Assembly: GCA_027063865.1 (NCBI GenBank)
Contig: JAMOQT010000036.1
Coordinates: forward strand, 1-41,735
Source: Nautiliaceae bacterium
GTDB lineage: Bacteria; Campylobacterota; Campylobacteria; Campylobacterales; Nautiliaceae
DNA length: 41,735 nucleotides
Direction of reading: 5' to 3'
The position numbers and the translations under genes are program-made. Positions 1-9,044 of the stretch are shown piece by piece. The notes beneath the pieces were generated by a model. That model made no database searches, was not told where the DNA came from, and saw only the letters and a program-made list of their open reading frames with translations. Within the stretch, counting starts at the first letter, position 1; each line of letters opens with the position of its first letter.

Positions 1-400
1 GGATTTTATCGTCGTTTCCGGAAATAATGGTTGAAACCTGTATTATTTTGCCGTCCTTGACGTAATTATAGACTAAAAGCGTTTCCTTGCCTGTGGGAAG
101 TTTGATTTTTTTTGTAAAAAAACCTTCTATTTTTTTGTTTTTTTGTGCGATAAAAGGGTTTTCCTCGTCTATTATACGTATAAAAAGAGGATAAACCTTA
201 TATTTGTGCTGAAGATTTAAAAGGGTGTTTTTGTTAAGTTTTTCATTAGAAATTTCCGTGGCGATTATTACAAGTTTGTCTTTAAGGTGCATATTAAAAG
301 AGCTTATAAGAAAAAAAATCAAAGCCCCTTCAAAAAATGCGATAATTATAAATACCACAACGGCGAATTGGATAAAAAGAGTGTTTCTAAGATTATTCAT
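1..400 (-). CDS. Sensor histidine kinase, N-terminal part (truncated by window edge)
   Basis: Reverse-strand frame from ATG at 400 reads MNNLRNTLFIQFAVVVFIIIAFFEGALIFFLISSFNMHLKDKLVIIATEIS..., an N-terminal TM segment plus sensor-like region. It overlaps the end of the response regulator gene. Confidence 0.7.
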   Translation of the reverse strand, partial: MNNLRNTLFIQFAVVVFIIIAFFEGALIFFLISSFNMHLKDKLVIIATEISNEKLNKNTLLNLQHKYKVYPLFIRIIDEENPFIAQKNKKIEGFFTKKIKLPTGKETLLVYNYVKDGKIIQVSTIISGNDDKI

Positions 401-1058
401 CGCTTAATTTAAATCCCATTCCCCTGTATGTTTTAATCAGTTTTTTATCAAAATCCTTGTCTATTTTTTTTCTTAAATGGGATATATACACATTTATTAC
501 GTTTGAATTTATTTCATCGTCCATTTCCCATAAATTCGCATGTATCATATCCGTATTTACTATTTTGTTTTTGTTAATCATTAAATATTTCAAAAGCTCG
601 AACTGTTTTGCGGTGAGCTCTATGAGTTTACCGGCTCTTCTTACTTCTTTTGTTTCGGGATTTAACTCTAAATCCCCGACTTTTATAACATTGTCGTTGA
701 GGTTGTGGCTTCTTCTAAAAAGCGCCTTAACCCTTGCAATAAGCTCTTCAAATTCAAAAGGTTTTGTCAAATAATCGTCAGCAACGCTTAAGCCTTCAAC
801 TTTGTCTTCAATATCGCTTTTAGCTGTTAAAATTAACGCCGGTGTGTTTTTTTTCTTTTTTAATTCCTTTAAAATATCAATACCGCTCATTTTAGGTAGC
901 ATCCAGTCGACTATTAAAACGTCATAAGGGTTGTTTTGAGCCATATAAAGCCCTTCTTCTCCGTCTTTTGCTATATCTATTCTGTAGCCTAATTTTTTAA
1001 AGCCCTCCTGTATAAATTTTACAATTTTTTCATCATCTTCAATTAAAAGTATTTTCAT
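393..1058 (-). CDS. OmpR/PhoB-family two-component response regulator
   Basis: MKILLIEDDEKIVKFIQEGF...DVLIVDWMLPKMSG...ALILTAK...YLTKPF receiver, then a winged-helix C-terminus (LTAKQFELLKYL...VINVYISHLRKKI). Confidence 0.95.
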   Translation of the reverse strand: MKILLIEDDEKIVKFIQEGFKKLGYRIDIAKDGEEGLYMAQNNPYDVLIVDWMLPKMSGIDILKELKKKKNTPALILTAKSDIEDKVEGLSVADDYLTKPFEFEELIARVKALFRRSHNLNDNVIKVGDLELNPETKEVRRAGKLIELTAKQFELLKYLMINKNKIVNTDMIHANLWEMDDEINSNVINVYISHLRKKIDKDFDKKLIKTYRGMGFKLSDE

Positions 1059-1303
1059 TATGTCTCCTTTTATGGTAAGCTAAAAGCTGAAAGCATAAAG
1101 CCTATTTGCTTTCGCTCACTTAAAGCTAATTTGTTTTAAGTTTTTTTATTATACATAGTTTATTATAAAAATGTTAAAATTCGGTTAAAGAAGTGGGGTA
1201 AGTGGTGTATGTGTAAGTAGTTAAGTTGTGAAAGTATAACTTCTATAAATTTCCTTCACTACTTCACAACTTAACTACTTATACGCTTTATTAAAGGATA
1301 AAA

Positions 1304-2287
1304 ATGATTTTAGCGATTGAGAGCAGTTGTGACGATACTTCCGTGGCGGTTACGGAAATTGAAAGCACAAAACTTCTTTTTCACAAAAAAATATCCCAAG
1401 AGCTTGAACATTCCGTGTATGGAGGGGTGGTGCCCGAACTTGCAAGTAGGCTTCACGCCAAAGCGTTGCCTAAGATTTTAAATGATGCAAAGGAATTTTT
1501 CCCATCTTTAAAGGCTATAGCCGTTACCAATGCACCGGGTCTTTCAGTGACGCTGCAAGAGGGTGTAATGATGGCAAAGGCTCTTGGTATATCCCTGAAT
1601 ATTCCATTAATTGCAGTTAATCACTTAATGGGGCATATATATTCTCTTTTTATCGAAAAAGAAGAGATTAAACCGTTAATGGTGCTGCTTGTAAGCGGAG
1701 GGCATACAAAAATACTGAAGTTTAACGGAATTGAAGAGGTTTGTGAGATAGCTACCACTATGGATGACAGTTTCGGTGAAAGTTTTGATAAAGTTGCGAA
1801 GATGCTGGGACTCGGATATCCCGGAGGTCCCGTTATTGAAAAACTTGCTAAAAAAGGTGAAGATATTGTCCCCTTTCCGTTGCCGCTAAAAAACTCTCCA
1901 AATATCGCATTTAGTTATTCAGGAATAAAAAACGCGGTGCGTCTTGCTATTGAAAGTGCTAAATTTAAGCCTGAAGATATTGCCGCATCTTTTCAGTCTA
2001 AAGCAATAGAGCATCTAACATTTATGTGTAAAAGGGCATTTAAAAAATATAAACCTGAAAATTTTGCAATAGTAGGCGGTGCGAGTGCTAATCTGAAGTT
2101 AAGGGAAGAATTTGAAAAGCTTTCCGAAAAATTCGGGTTTAAACTGATTTATCCTCAAATGCAATATACATCCGACAATGCCGCTATGATAGCAAGGGCG
2201 GGGATTGAAATGTATAAAAAAAAGATGTTTACGGATTATAAAGATATAAAAATTATCCCGAGGGTTGCGTTTAAAGGGTGTGACTGA
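1304..2287 (+). CDS. tsaD: tRNA N6-adenosine threonylcarbamoyltransferase TsaD
   Basis: [35 protein letters not shown] and [10 protein letters not shown] motifs of the Kae1/TsaD family. Confidence 0.97.
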   Translation: MILAIESSCDDTSVAVTEIESTKLLFHKKISQELEHSVYGGVVPELASRLHAKALPKILNDAKEFFPSLKAIAVTNAPGLSVTLQEGVMMAKALGISLNIPLIAVNHLMGHIYSLFIEKEEIKPLMVLLVSGGHTKILKFNGIEEVCEIATTMDDSFGESFDKVAKMLGLGYPGGPVIEKLAKKGEDIVPFPLPLKNSPNIAFSYSGIKNAVRLAIESAKFKPEDIAASFQSKAIEHLTFMCKRAFKKYKPENFAIVGGASANLKLREEFEKLSEKFGFKLIYPQMQYTSDNAAMIARAGIEMYKKKMFTDYKDIKIIPRVAFKGCD

Positions 2288-2489
2288 AGTGAAAAAGGAT
2301 GAAATAGTCAATGGAAAATGGAGAATTGAGAAAGCGGGGTCCCCAAAAATCGCCAGATTTTTTGGGGTGCAGAGGGAGAATGTAGAATTAAAAACAACTA
2401 ACCTTAACAACCTCTAATATTTTTTTTGCATTTTTACAAATTTATGATAAAATTCCGATTACAAAAAAAAACGAAAGGTGGTGAGAGCA

Positions 2490-2702
2490 GTGCCAGGAAT
2501 CGTAGTACATCAGGGCGAAGATTTCGAATCTGCTTACAGAAAGTTCAAAAGACAGGTTGACAGAAACCTGATCGTAGTTGAACTTAGAAAAAGAAGATTC
2601 TACGAGCCGCCGAGCGAAAGACGTAAAAAAGAAAAAATCGCGACTCGTAAAAAAATCCTTAGAAAACTTTGGATGCTTAGAAGATACGAAAGCAGATTAT
2701 AA
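2490..2702 (+). CDS. rpsU: 30S ribosomal protein S21
   Basis: [25 protein letters not shown]...[16 protein letters not shown] start at 2490 behind the AAAGGTGGTGAG Shine-Dalgarno (the ORF track starts at an upstream GTG, 2478). Confidence 0.95.
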   Translation: MPGIVVHQGEDFESAYRKFKRQVDRNLIVVELRKRRFYEPPSERRKKEKIATRKKILRKLWMLRRYESRL

Positions 2703-2718
2703 TATCTGCTTTCTTTTT
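2688..2718 (+). terminator. Intrinsic terminator after rpsU
   Basis: GAAAGCAGAT-TATAAT-ATCTGCTTTC perfect 10-bp stem followed by TTTTTAT; overlaps the rpsU stop codon. Confidence 0.8.
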
Positions 2719-2730
2719 ATTTCAATATTT

Positions 2731-2745
2731 CAGTGACAGACACTA
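2731..2745. repeat. Short REP-like palindrome CAGTGACAGACACTA
   Basis: AGTG-ACAGA-CACT; near-identical CAGTGCCAGACACTA at 28011-28025. Confidence 0.4.
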
Positions 2746-2811
2746 TAGCTTTTGTATAATCAAACCACATAAAAATCTAACTAATACTTTTTCCTTTAAC
2801 TATCATCAAAA

Positions 2812-3024
2812 CAGGGCTGTTTCATGCTAAACTACAAAGATAAAAATATGACATTCGTGCTCCTTTTTGCTTACGCAACACTCAAATTTTGCTAAAAAGT
2901 GCGAACGGCAAGCGCCCTGACGGGTAGACGCACTTAATTTAGGGCAAAATTTTCGTTAAAATCCGCAACCTTGTCTTTTTTTACTTTTTCGTTGTTTGAA
3001 TTTTATCAGCGTGAAACAGCACTG
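2812..3024 (+). mobile_element. MITE-like element copy 1 (213 bp), 10-bp TSD ATCATCAAAA
   Basis: Ends CAGGGCTGTTTCATGCT...AGCGTGAAACAGCACTG; flanked by ATCATCAAAA at 2802-2811 and 3025-3034; homologous to 27726-27941 and to the complement of 40670-40971. Confidence 0.9.
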
Positions 3025-3092
3025 ATCATCAAAACCCCAATAACCCCAAAAATTTTAATAAAATGTTATAATTTCAATTAAAAAGGCGCTAA

Positions 3093-4730
3093 ATGAGCAA
3101 GTATATTTTTGTAACCGGAGGAGTGTTGAGTTCTCTTGGAAAAGGAATTACATCGGCTTCGATTGCCGCTCTTTTACAGCACAGCGGATTTAAAGTTACT
3201 ATGGTAAAAATAGACCCTTATATAAACGTTGACCCGGGGACAATGTCGCCGTTTGAACACGGTGAGGTTTTTGTAACTGAAGACGGGGCTGAGACGGACC
3301 TTGATATCGGGAATTATGAAAGATTTTTAAATAAAAACCTCAGTAAAAAAAACAATTTTACGACAGGACAGATTTATCTTACGGTAATAGAAAAAGAAAG
3401 AAGAGGGGATTATTTGGGTAAAACCGTTCAGATTATCCCTCACATTACCGATGAAATAAAAAGAAGAATTAAAGATGTCGCAAAAGACGTTGATATTGTG
3501 GTGGTTGAACTCGGAGGTACCGTAGGGGATATAGAAGGGCTTCCGTTTTTAGAGGCTGTAAGGCAGATTAAGCAGGAAGTTGGAAAAAGCAATGCGATGT
3601 TTGTTCATGTTACCTTAATCCCATATATTAAAGCCGCAGGCGAGCTTAAAACAAAACCTACCCAGCACAGTGTGCAAGAACTCAGACGTATAGGAATTAC
3701 TCCGCATATGCTTGTGTGCAGAACGGAAAAACCGCTTCCAAAATCCCTTAAAACAAAACTTGCGGACAGTTGTGACATTGAAAGAGATGCGGTAATTGAA
3801 GCGGTTGACGCTCCTACGGTTTATCAAGTGCCTTTAAACTTTTTAAATCAGGATATTTTGGTGCCTATTTCAAAGCAGCTGGATTTAGGTGAGCTGCATC
3901 CGGATATGACGGAATGGAATTTCATAGTCAAAAAAATAATTTCCCCTCAAAAAAGTGTCAAAATCGCTTTTGTAGGAAAATACCTGCAGCTTAAAGAATC
4001 TTACAAATCATTAATAGAAGCCCTAATTCACAGCGGTGCCCATCTTGATATGAAAGTGGAGATTGAGTGGGTTGACAGTGAGGATTTGGAAAAAATGGAT
4101 GATGAAAAACTTGATGAAGTGTTTAATGAAATAAGCGGTATTTTGGTTCCCGGAGGATTTGGTGAAAGAGGCGTTGAAGGTAAGCTTAAAGCCATAAAAT
4201 ATGCAAGGGAAAATAAAATACCTTATCTTGGAATATGTCTTGGTATGCAATTAGCCGTTATAGAATTTGCAAGAAACGTACTGGGGCTTGAATATGCTAA
4301 TTCTCAGGAGTTTGACCCTGACACTCCCGAACCTGTGGTGTATCTAATCGACGAGTTTATAGACGCAAGCGGACAAAGGCAGCTTAGAACCCACAAATCC
4401 CCTCTTGGCGGGACTATGAGGCTTGGCGGGTATGAGTGTTTCGTTCAAAAAGGAACAAAACTGTATGAAGCATATAAAACGGATAAAGTAATCGAAAGAC
4501 ACAGACACAGATACGAAGTAAACGGTGCTTATGAAGAAGCTTTAAAAGAAAAGGGTATGATAGTAAGCGGTAAAAGTGTTGAGGGTCTTGTGGAGGCTGT
4601 GGAGATTAAAGACCATCCTTGGTTTGTAGCCGTTCAGTTTCACCCGGAATTTACCAATAAATTAAAATCACCGAATAAGGTCATAATGTCATTTGTGGAA
4701 AATGCGTATAAGTTTGAGAAGAAAATATAA
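3093..4730 (+). CDS. pyrG: CTP synthase
   Basis: [60 protein letters not shown]; GATase domain [16 protein letters not shown]. Confidence 0.98.
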   Translation: MSKYIFVTGGVLSSLGKGITSASIAALLQHSGFKVTMVKIDPYINVDPGTMSPFEHGEVFVTEDGAETDLDIGNYERFLNKNLSKKNNFTTGQIYLTVIEKERRGDYLGKTVQIIPHITDEIKRRIKDVAKDVDIVVVELGGTVGDIEGLPFLEAVRQIKQEVGKSNAMFVHVTLIPYIKAAGELKTKPTQHSVQELRRIGITPHMLVCRTEKPLPKSLKTKLADSCDIERDAVIEAVDAPTVYQVPLNFLNQDILVPISKQLDLGELHPDMTEWNFIVKKIISPQKSVKIAFVGKYLQLKESYKSLIEALIHSGAHLDMKVEIEWVDSEDLEKMDDEKLDEVFNEISGILVPGGFGERGVEGKLKAIKYARENKIPYLGICLGMQLAVIEFARNVLGLEYANSQEFDPDTPEPVVYLIDEFIDASGQRQLRTHKSPLGGTMRLGGYECFVQKGTKLYEAYKTDKVIERHRHRYEVNGAYEEALKEKGMIVSGKSVEGLVEAVEIKDHPWFVAVQFHPEFTNKLKSPNKVIMSFVENAYKFEKKI

Positions 4731-4743
4731 TTAAAGGGAATTT

Positions 4744-4962
4744 ATGATTTTAAATGCGATAATAGTAAAAGATTCCGACGGATTTTTTGCTTATGTACCT
4801 GAACTTGAAGGGTGTGTAAGTGAGGGTGAAACTTATGAAGAAGCAGTTGAAAATATTAAAGAGGCAACAAAACTGTATCTTGAAACGTTAAATACAGAGG
4901 AAAAAAGAAAAATTTTAAAAAATATTGTTTCAATAACACCAATAGAAGTGGATAATGCCTGA
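4744..4962 (+). CDS. hicB: HicB-family antitoxin
   Basis: AIIVKDSDGFFAYVPELEGCVSEGETYEEAVENIKEATKLYLE is a HicB fold; followed by overlapping hicA. Confidence 0.85.
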   Translation: MILNAIIVKDSDGFFAYVPELEGCVSEGETYEEAVENIKEATKLYLETLNTEEKRKILKNIVSITPIEVDNA

Positions 4963-5152
4963 ATATCCTAAATTGACCGCAAAGGAAGCGGAAAAAATTT
5001 TATTGAAAAACGGTTTTATTTTGTTGCGTTCTAGAGGGTCTCATAAAATATACGGAAAAAACAACTGTAGAATGGTGTTACCGTTTCACAGTGGTAAAAT
5101 TTTGCATCCGAAAATAATTAAAAAAATGTTTGAAATAATTGAAAAATGCTAA
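4955..5152 (+). CDS. hicA: HicA-family mRNA interferase toxin
   Basis: PKLTAKEAEKILLKNGFILLRSRGSHKIYGK...LPFHSGKILHPKIIKKM, HicA/YcfA signature with GSH catalytic His. Confidence 0.88.
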   Translation: MPEYPKLTAKEAEKILLKNGFILLRSRGSHKIYGKNNCRMVLPFHSGKILHPKIIKKMFEIIEKC

Positions 5153-6714
5153 ATAAATCTAAAATAAAAAAAATCCTCTCAAGCAGAATTGAAGAATTAA
5201 GCTCTTCAAATCTTCCCCATTTCCTGCTTTTAAGCGATATACAAAAAGCCGCTAAAAGAATCGTAAAAGCAATAAAAAACAATGAAAAAATCGTTGTTGT
5301 CGGTGATTATGACGTTGACGGGGTTAGTAGCAGTGCGATAATGAAACTCTTTTTTGAGAAAATGGGATATGAGATAGAAACAGTTATCCCCGACAGGTTT
5401 AAAGACGGCTACGGTTTGACGCCGGGACTGCTTGAAAAAATCAAAGCCGATTTAATAATTACCGTTGATAACGGAATTACGAGTTTTGAAGCGGCTGAAA
5501 TTTGCAAACAAAGAGGGGTTGATTTGATTATTACAGACCATCATACACCGCTTATAAATGAAAAATGGAAAATGGAAAATGAAAAATGTAAAAATTCTAA
5601 ATTTTTATTGCCTGACGCTTTAGCGGTGGTAAATCCCAAAACATCTCCCGATTTTCCTTTTAAAGAAATATGCGGGGCTGAGGTTGCGTGGTATTTGTGT
5701 GCGGCGGTAAAGAGTGAAATGAAACTGAAAGTCGATTTAAGGGAGTTTACGGATATATTAGCCCTTGCGATTATTGCGGATATAATGCCTCTTACGCATA
5801 TGAACAGGACACTTGTAAATATGGGGCTTAAAAGGTTAAACAAAGCCTTAAAGCCTTTTTCAAAGGCGCTTAAAAGGTTTTTTAATAAAGAGTTTAGAAG
5901 CGAAGATATAGCTTTTCAAATCGCTCCGAGACTTAATGCCGCTGGAAGAATGGCGCATGCATATACGGCGTATGAATTTTTGGTTTCAGATGATGAAAAC
6001 AGGGCTTTTGAACTTCTTATGGAGCTTGACAGACTGAATAATATAAGAAAAGAGACTGAAAAAGAAGCCGTTGAATCGATTAAGCAGAGTGATGATGATT
6101 TTATTTTGGTTAAGGGGGATTATCACGAAGGAGTTGTCGGAATAGTTGCAAGCAGGCTGGTACATAAATATAAAAAACCGGCAATTGTTTTTTGTGAAAA
6201 AGACGGAATTTTAAAAGGCAGCGGAAGAAGTCTCGGGAATATAGATATATTTTCTTTAATAAACGAATGCAGGGATTTGCTTGAGGGGTTTGGAGGTCAT
6301 AAAATGGCCTGCGGGCTTTCATTGAAGAGTGAAAATTTTGAAAAACTAAAAACAGCGCTTAATGAAAAAATATCGAATTATTCAAAAGAGGACTTTTTTA
6401 TTGAGGATTATGTTTTAGGGGAGCTTCCTTTTAGCGAAATCGATATTGAACTTTTGGATATTTTGGAGTCTTTTGAGCCATACGGTGAAGGGAATCCAAA
6501 GCCGAAATTTTTAGCTGCGGCCAGAATTGAGCATATTCAAAATTTAAAAGATAATCATTATAAATTAATTCTCTCTCAAGACGATATTATTTTACCTGCG
6601 GTGATTTTCAGGTTTGAAGGAGAATTTGAAGAAGATATACGCTTTAAGTTTAGTATAAATGAAAACAACTATTACGGAAGAAGTGTGCAATTAATGATAG
6701 AGGAGATATTATGA
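5146..6714 (+). CDS. recJ: Single-stranded-DNA-specific exonuclease RecJ
   Basis: VVVGDYDVDGVSSSAIM, TVDNGI, IITDHHTP DHH motifs; RLNAAGRM; GFGGHKMACGLSL DHHA1 motif. Confidence 0.95.
   Translation: MLNKSKIKKILSSRIEELSSSNLPHFLLLSDIQKAAKRIVKAIKNNEKIVVVGDYDVDGVSSSAIMKLFFEKMGYEIETVIPDRFKDGYGLTPGLLEKIKADLIITVDNGITSFEAAEICKQRGVDLIITDHHTPLINEKWKMENEKCKNSKFLLPDALAVVNPKTSPDFPFKEICGAEVAWYLCAAVKSEMKLKVDLREFTDILALAIIADIMPLTHMNRTLVNMGLKRLNKALKPFSKALKRFFNKEFRSEDIAFQIAPRLNAAGRMAHAYTAYEFLVSDDENRAFELLMELDRLNNIRKETEKEAVESIKQSDDDFILVKGDYHEGVVGIVASRLVHKYKKPAIVFCEKDGILKGSGRSLGNIDIFSLINECRDLLEGFGGHKMACGLSLKSENFEKLKTALNEKISNYSKEDFFIEDYVLGELPFSEIDIELLDILESFEPYGEGNPKPKFLAAARIEHIQNLKDNHYKLILSQDDIILPAVIFRFEGEFEEDIRFKFSINENNYYGRSVQLMIEEIL
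5557..5595 (+). repeat. In-frame heptad repeat inside recJ
   Basis: aatgaaa|aatggaa|aatggaa|aatgaaa|aatgtaa|aaat, encoding NEKWKMENEKCKN just after the DHH motif. Confidence 0.75.
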
Positions 6715-7172
6715 AATATTCCATATTCAAGGTTTTAAACGATAATGAAACAGAAGAAATAATACCTTATTTTGAGAAAAGAACCGTTAAAGCGGGGGAA
6801 TTTATAGTAAAAGAGGGTGAATATTCGGATATTGCCTTTTTACTTACAAAAGGGGAAGTTTCGGTTATAAAAGAAACGATTTATAAAGACGATTATATCG
6901 TAACCGATATAAAAGCGGGGGGCGATGAATTTTTCGGGGAAGTGAATCTTATTGACAGGGGTCTTGTAACATCCACCATAAAAGCAAAAACGGATTGTGA
7001 AATACTGCAGATCACCCATAACGATTTTATTAATATGATGGATGAAAAACCCGTCATTGCCATAAAAGTGCTGTGGGTGGTTGCATACGATATAGCAAAA
7101 CATTTAAGAAAAGCCGACAGTGACGTTATAACCCTGTTTAACGCTTTTGTGGAAGTTGTAGAGAATGATTAA
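6711..7172 (+). CDS. Cyclic nucleotide-binding domain protein
   Basis: FEKRTVKAGEFIVKEGEYSDIAFLLTKGEVSVIK...GGDEFFGEVNLID...TDCEILQITHNDF resembles a cNMP-binding (Crp-type) domain; no HTH seen. Confidence 0.8.
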   Translation: MKYSIFKVLNDNETEEIIPYFEKRTVKAGEFIVKEGEYSDIAFLLTKGEVSVIKETIYKDDYIVTDIKAGGDEFFGEVNLIDRGLVTSTIKAKTDCEILQITHNDFINMMDEKPVIAIKVLWVVAYDIAKHLRKADSDVITLFNAFVEVVEND

Positions 7173-8030
7173 ATGTCGATGAGTAATGGGCAATGGAAAA
7201 TGGAAAATGTAAAATGTGAACGGAGTGAACCCGTCATACACGGAGTGTGTAATGGGGAAAATGAGCGCAGCGAACCCGGCCGCTTGGAAAGTGGCGGGGT
7301 GGATAATGGAAGATTGAATAAGTTTATAAAAACAAAAGACGGAAGTTTTACTTTAAAAAGTGAAAAATACAATGAATGTTATCATTCAAGCGAGGGGGCT
7401 TATACGGAGAGTCTTTATAAACACGTCCTGCCCGGATACACCGTAGCTGAAAAATTTGATTATTACGGCGGTGAAATAAGAATACTCGATATATGTTTCG
7501 GGCTCGGGTACAATACCTTAACCGCACTGCTTCACAAACCAAAAAACGTTAAACTAAAAATATTTTCACCCGAACTTGATTTAAAACTTATAAAATCATT
7601 AAAACATTTTAAATATCCGGAAAAATTTGAAAATTTATTGAGTGTAATCAATGACATAAGCCGAAATTTATATTATAAATCGGATAATGTTGAAATAGAG
7701 ATTTTTAACGGAGATGCAAGGGAATATGTAAAAAAACTTTCCGACATTCACATAGTTTATCAGGACGCTTTTTCCCCGAAGGTAAATAAAGAACTTTGGA
7801 CAATGGAATATTTTAAAAATATATCTGAAATACTGCATAAAAACAGTATAATAACTACATACAGTGTAGCAACGCCTGTGAGATGTGCTTTTTATAAATT
7901 AGGTATGAATATATATACACATCCATATGATGAAATAAGAAAAGGTACAATTGCATCGTATGCTAAGCTTGATTTCCCAAAAGTTGATTTTGAAGAAAAA
8001 TTAAAAAGAGTTAAGTGTATAACGTATTAG
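7173..8030 (+). CDS. MnmC-like tRNA 5-methylaminomethyl-2-thiouridine methyltransferase domain protein
   Basis: SEKYNECYHSSEGAYTESLYKHVLPG...ILDICFGLGYNTLTAL...IVYQDAFSPKVNKELWTMEYF (DUF752/MnmC methyltransferase motifs). First ~47 aa look repeat-derived; an in-frame TTG at 7314 could be the native start. Confidence 0.85.
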   Translation: MSMSNGQWKMENVKCERSEPVIHGVCNGENERSEPGRLESGGVDNGRLNKFIKTKDGSFTLKSEKYNECYHSSEGAYTESLYKHVLPGYTVAEKFDYYGGEIRILDICFGLGYNTLTALLHKPKNVKLKIFSPELDLKLIKSLKHFKYPEKFENLLSVINDISRNLYYKSDNVEIEIFNGDAREYVKKLSDIHIVYQDAFSPKVNKELWTMEYFKNISEILHKNSIITTYSVATPVRCAFYKLGMNIYTHPYDEIRKGTIASYAKLDFPKVDFEEKLKRVKCITY

Positions 8031-8272
8031 AAGAGTTAAGATGTTATTGTTTTTATAAACCAGAACTAGAAATTTTATAAATATTATTTTAAAGCTTACA
8101 TGTTTTTTCTTTTTTTACTTTCTTTCACTTCAAAAATATCGAAATTAGCATTACAAAAATTTTACAATTTTTTACAAAACATTACTTAAATGTGACAAAT
8201 TTAACAATAATTTAATGTTTGTGATTTATAATTCTACTCCCCCTTTTTCATCCTTTCTCCTTTTTAGATTTT

Positions 8273-8599
8273 CTAAAAAGTCAGATTGACAAGATGGTCG
8301 ATTCCGTCTTTTACGATCACAGCATCGATACAAAAGGCGGAATCGATTCTATTTTGTTTTAAATAAATTTCAGCTGAACGTATTATTCTTTTTAATTTAA
8401 CGGGAGTTATGTTAAAAACGGGCTCAAATGTTTTACCGCTTTTGACTTCAATAAAATGAAACACACCGTCTTTAAAAGCAATTATGTCTATTTCCCCGAA
8501 TTTTGTGTAAAAATTTCTTTCAACGATTTTATAGCCTTTGTTTTTTAAATATTCACAGGCTTTTTCTTCTGCAGTATTTCCGATTTTACGTGTATTCAT
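8273..8599 (-). CDS. UPF0102 / YraN-family endonuclease-like protein
   Basis: [49 protein letters not shown]. Confidence 0.92.
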   Translation of the reverse strand: MNTRKIGNTAEEKACEYLKNKGYKIVERNFYTKFGEIDIIAFKDGVFHFIEVKSGKTFEPVFNITPVKLKRIIRSAEIYLKQNRIDSAFCIDAVIVKDGIDHLVNLTF

Positions 8600-8954
8600 T
8601 TAATATCTTTATATGTGATTGCGGAATTTTTGATAATTTGGAATTTTTTATATAAGCTACAGTTACTTTAAGTTCGAATATTTTTTGTTTATCTTTGTAA
8701 ATTTCCTGTAAGATATTTACTCTTATTTTGGTGTAACCCAAAACTTTTGTTTTTATTTCGATTAAATCTCCAAGTTTTGCGGGAGTTATGTATTTGGCTT
8801 TTAAATCGGTTACAATATAACCTTCATTTTCAAAAAAAATATCGTGTTTAAAAAAAATTTCGCTTCTTGCCTGTTCGCAGAATTTGATGTATTCCGTATG
8901 GTAAACAATACCTCCGGCGTCCGTTGAGTCGTAATAAATTCTTTTTTTCATCAA
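8586..8954 (-). CDS. YbgC-like acyl-CoA thioesterase (hotdog fold)
   Basis: [32 protein letters not shown], YbgC/4-hydroxybenzoyl-CoA thioesterase motif. Confidence 0.92.
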   Translation of the reverse strand: MMKKRIYYDSTDAGGIVYHTEYIKFCEQARSEIFFKHDIFFENEGYIVTDLKAKYITPAKLGDLIEIKTKVLGYTKIRVNILQEIYKDKQKIFELKVTVAYIKNSKLSKIPQSHIKILNEYT

Positions 8955-9044
8955 AACTCCTTTAAGCCCGGAAACTTTGTTCTTTAGGGCGGAGAGGATG
9001 GCTTTTCTCTTGAATTATAACAAAATTTTGTATATAATATTTAT

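Noticed and set aside
457-774. 105-aa plus-strand ORF
   Set aside because: Fully antisense to the well-supported response regulator gene; composition typical of a shadow ORF.
2812-3024. Interpretation of the repeat as a conserved structured RNA gene only
   Set aside because: Locus-specific perfect 10-bp target-site duplications at all three copies favour transposition; transcription remains possible but is not shown by sequence.
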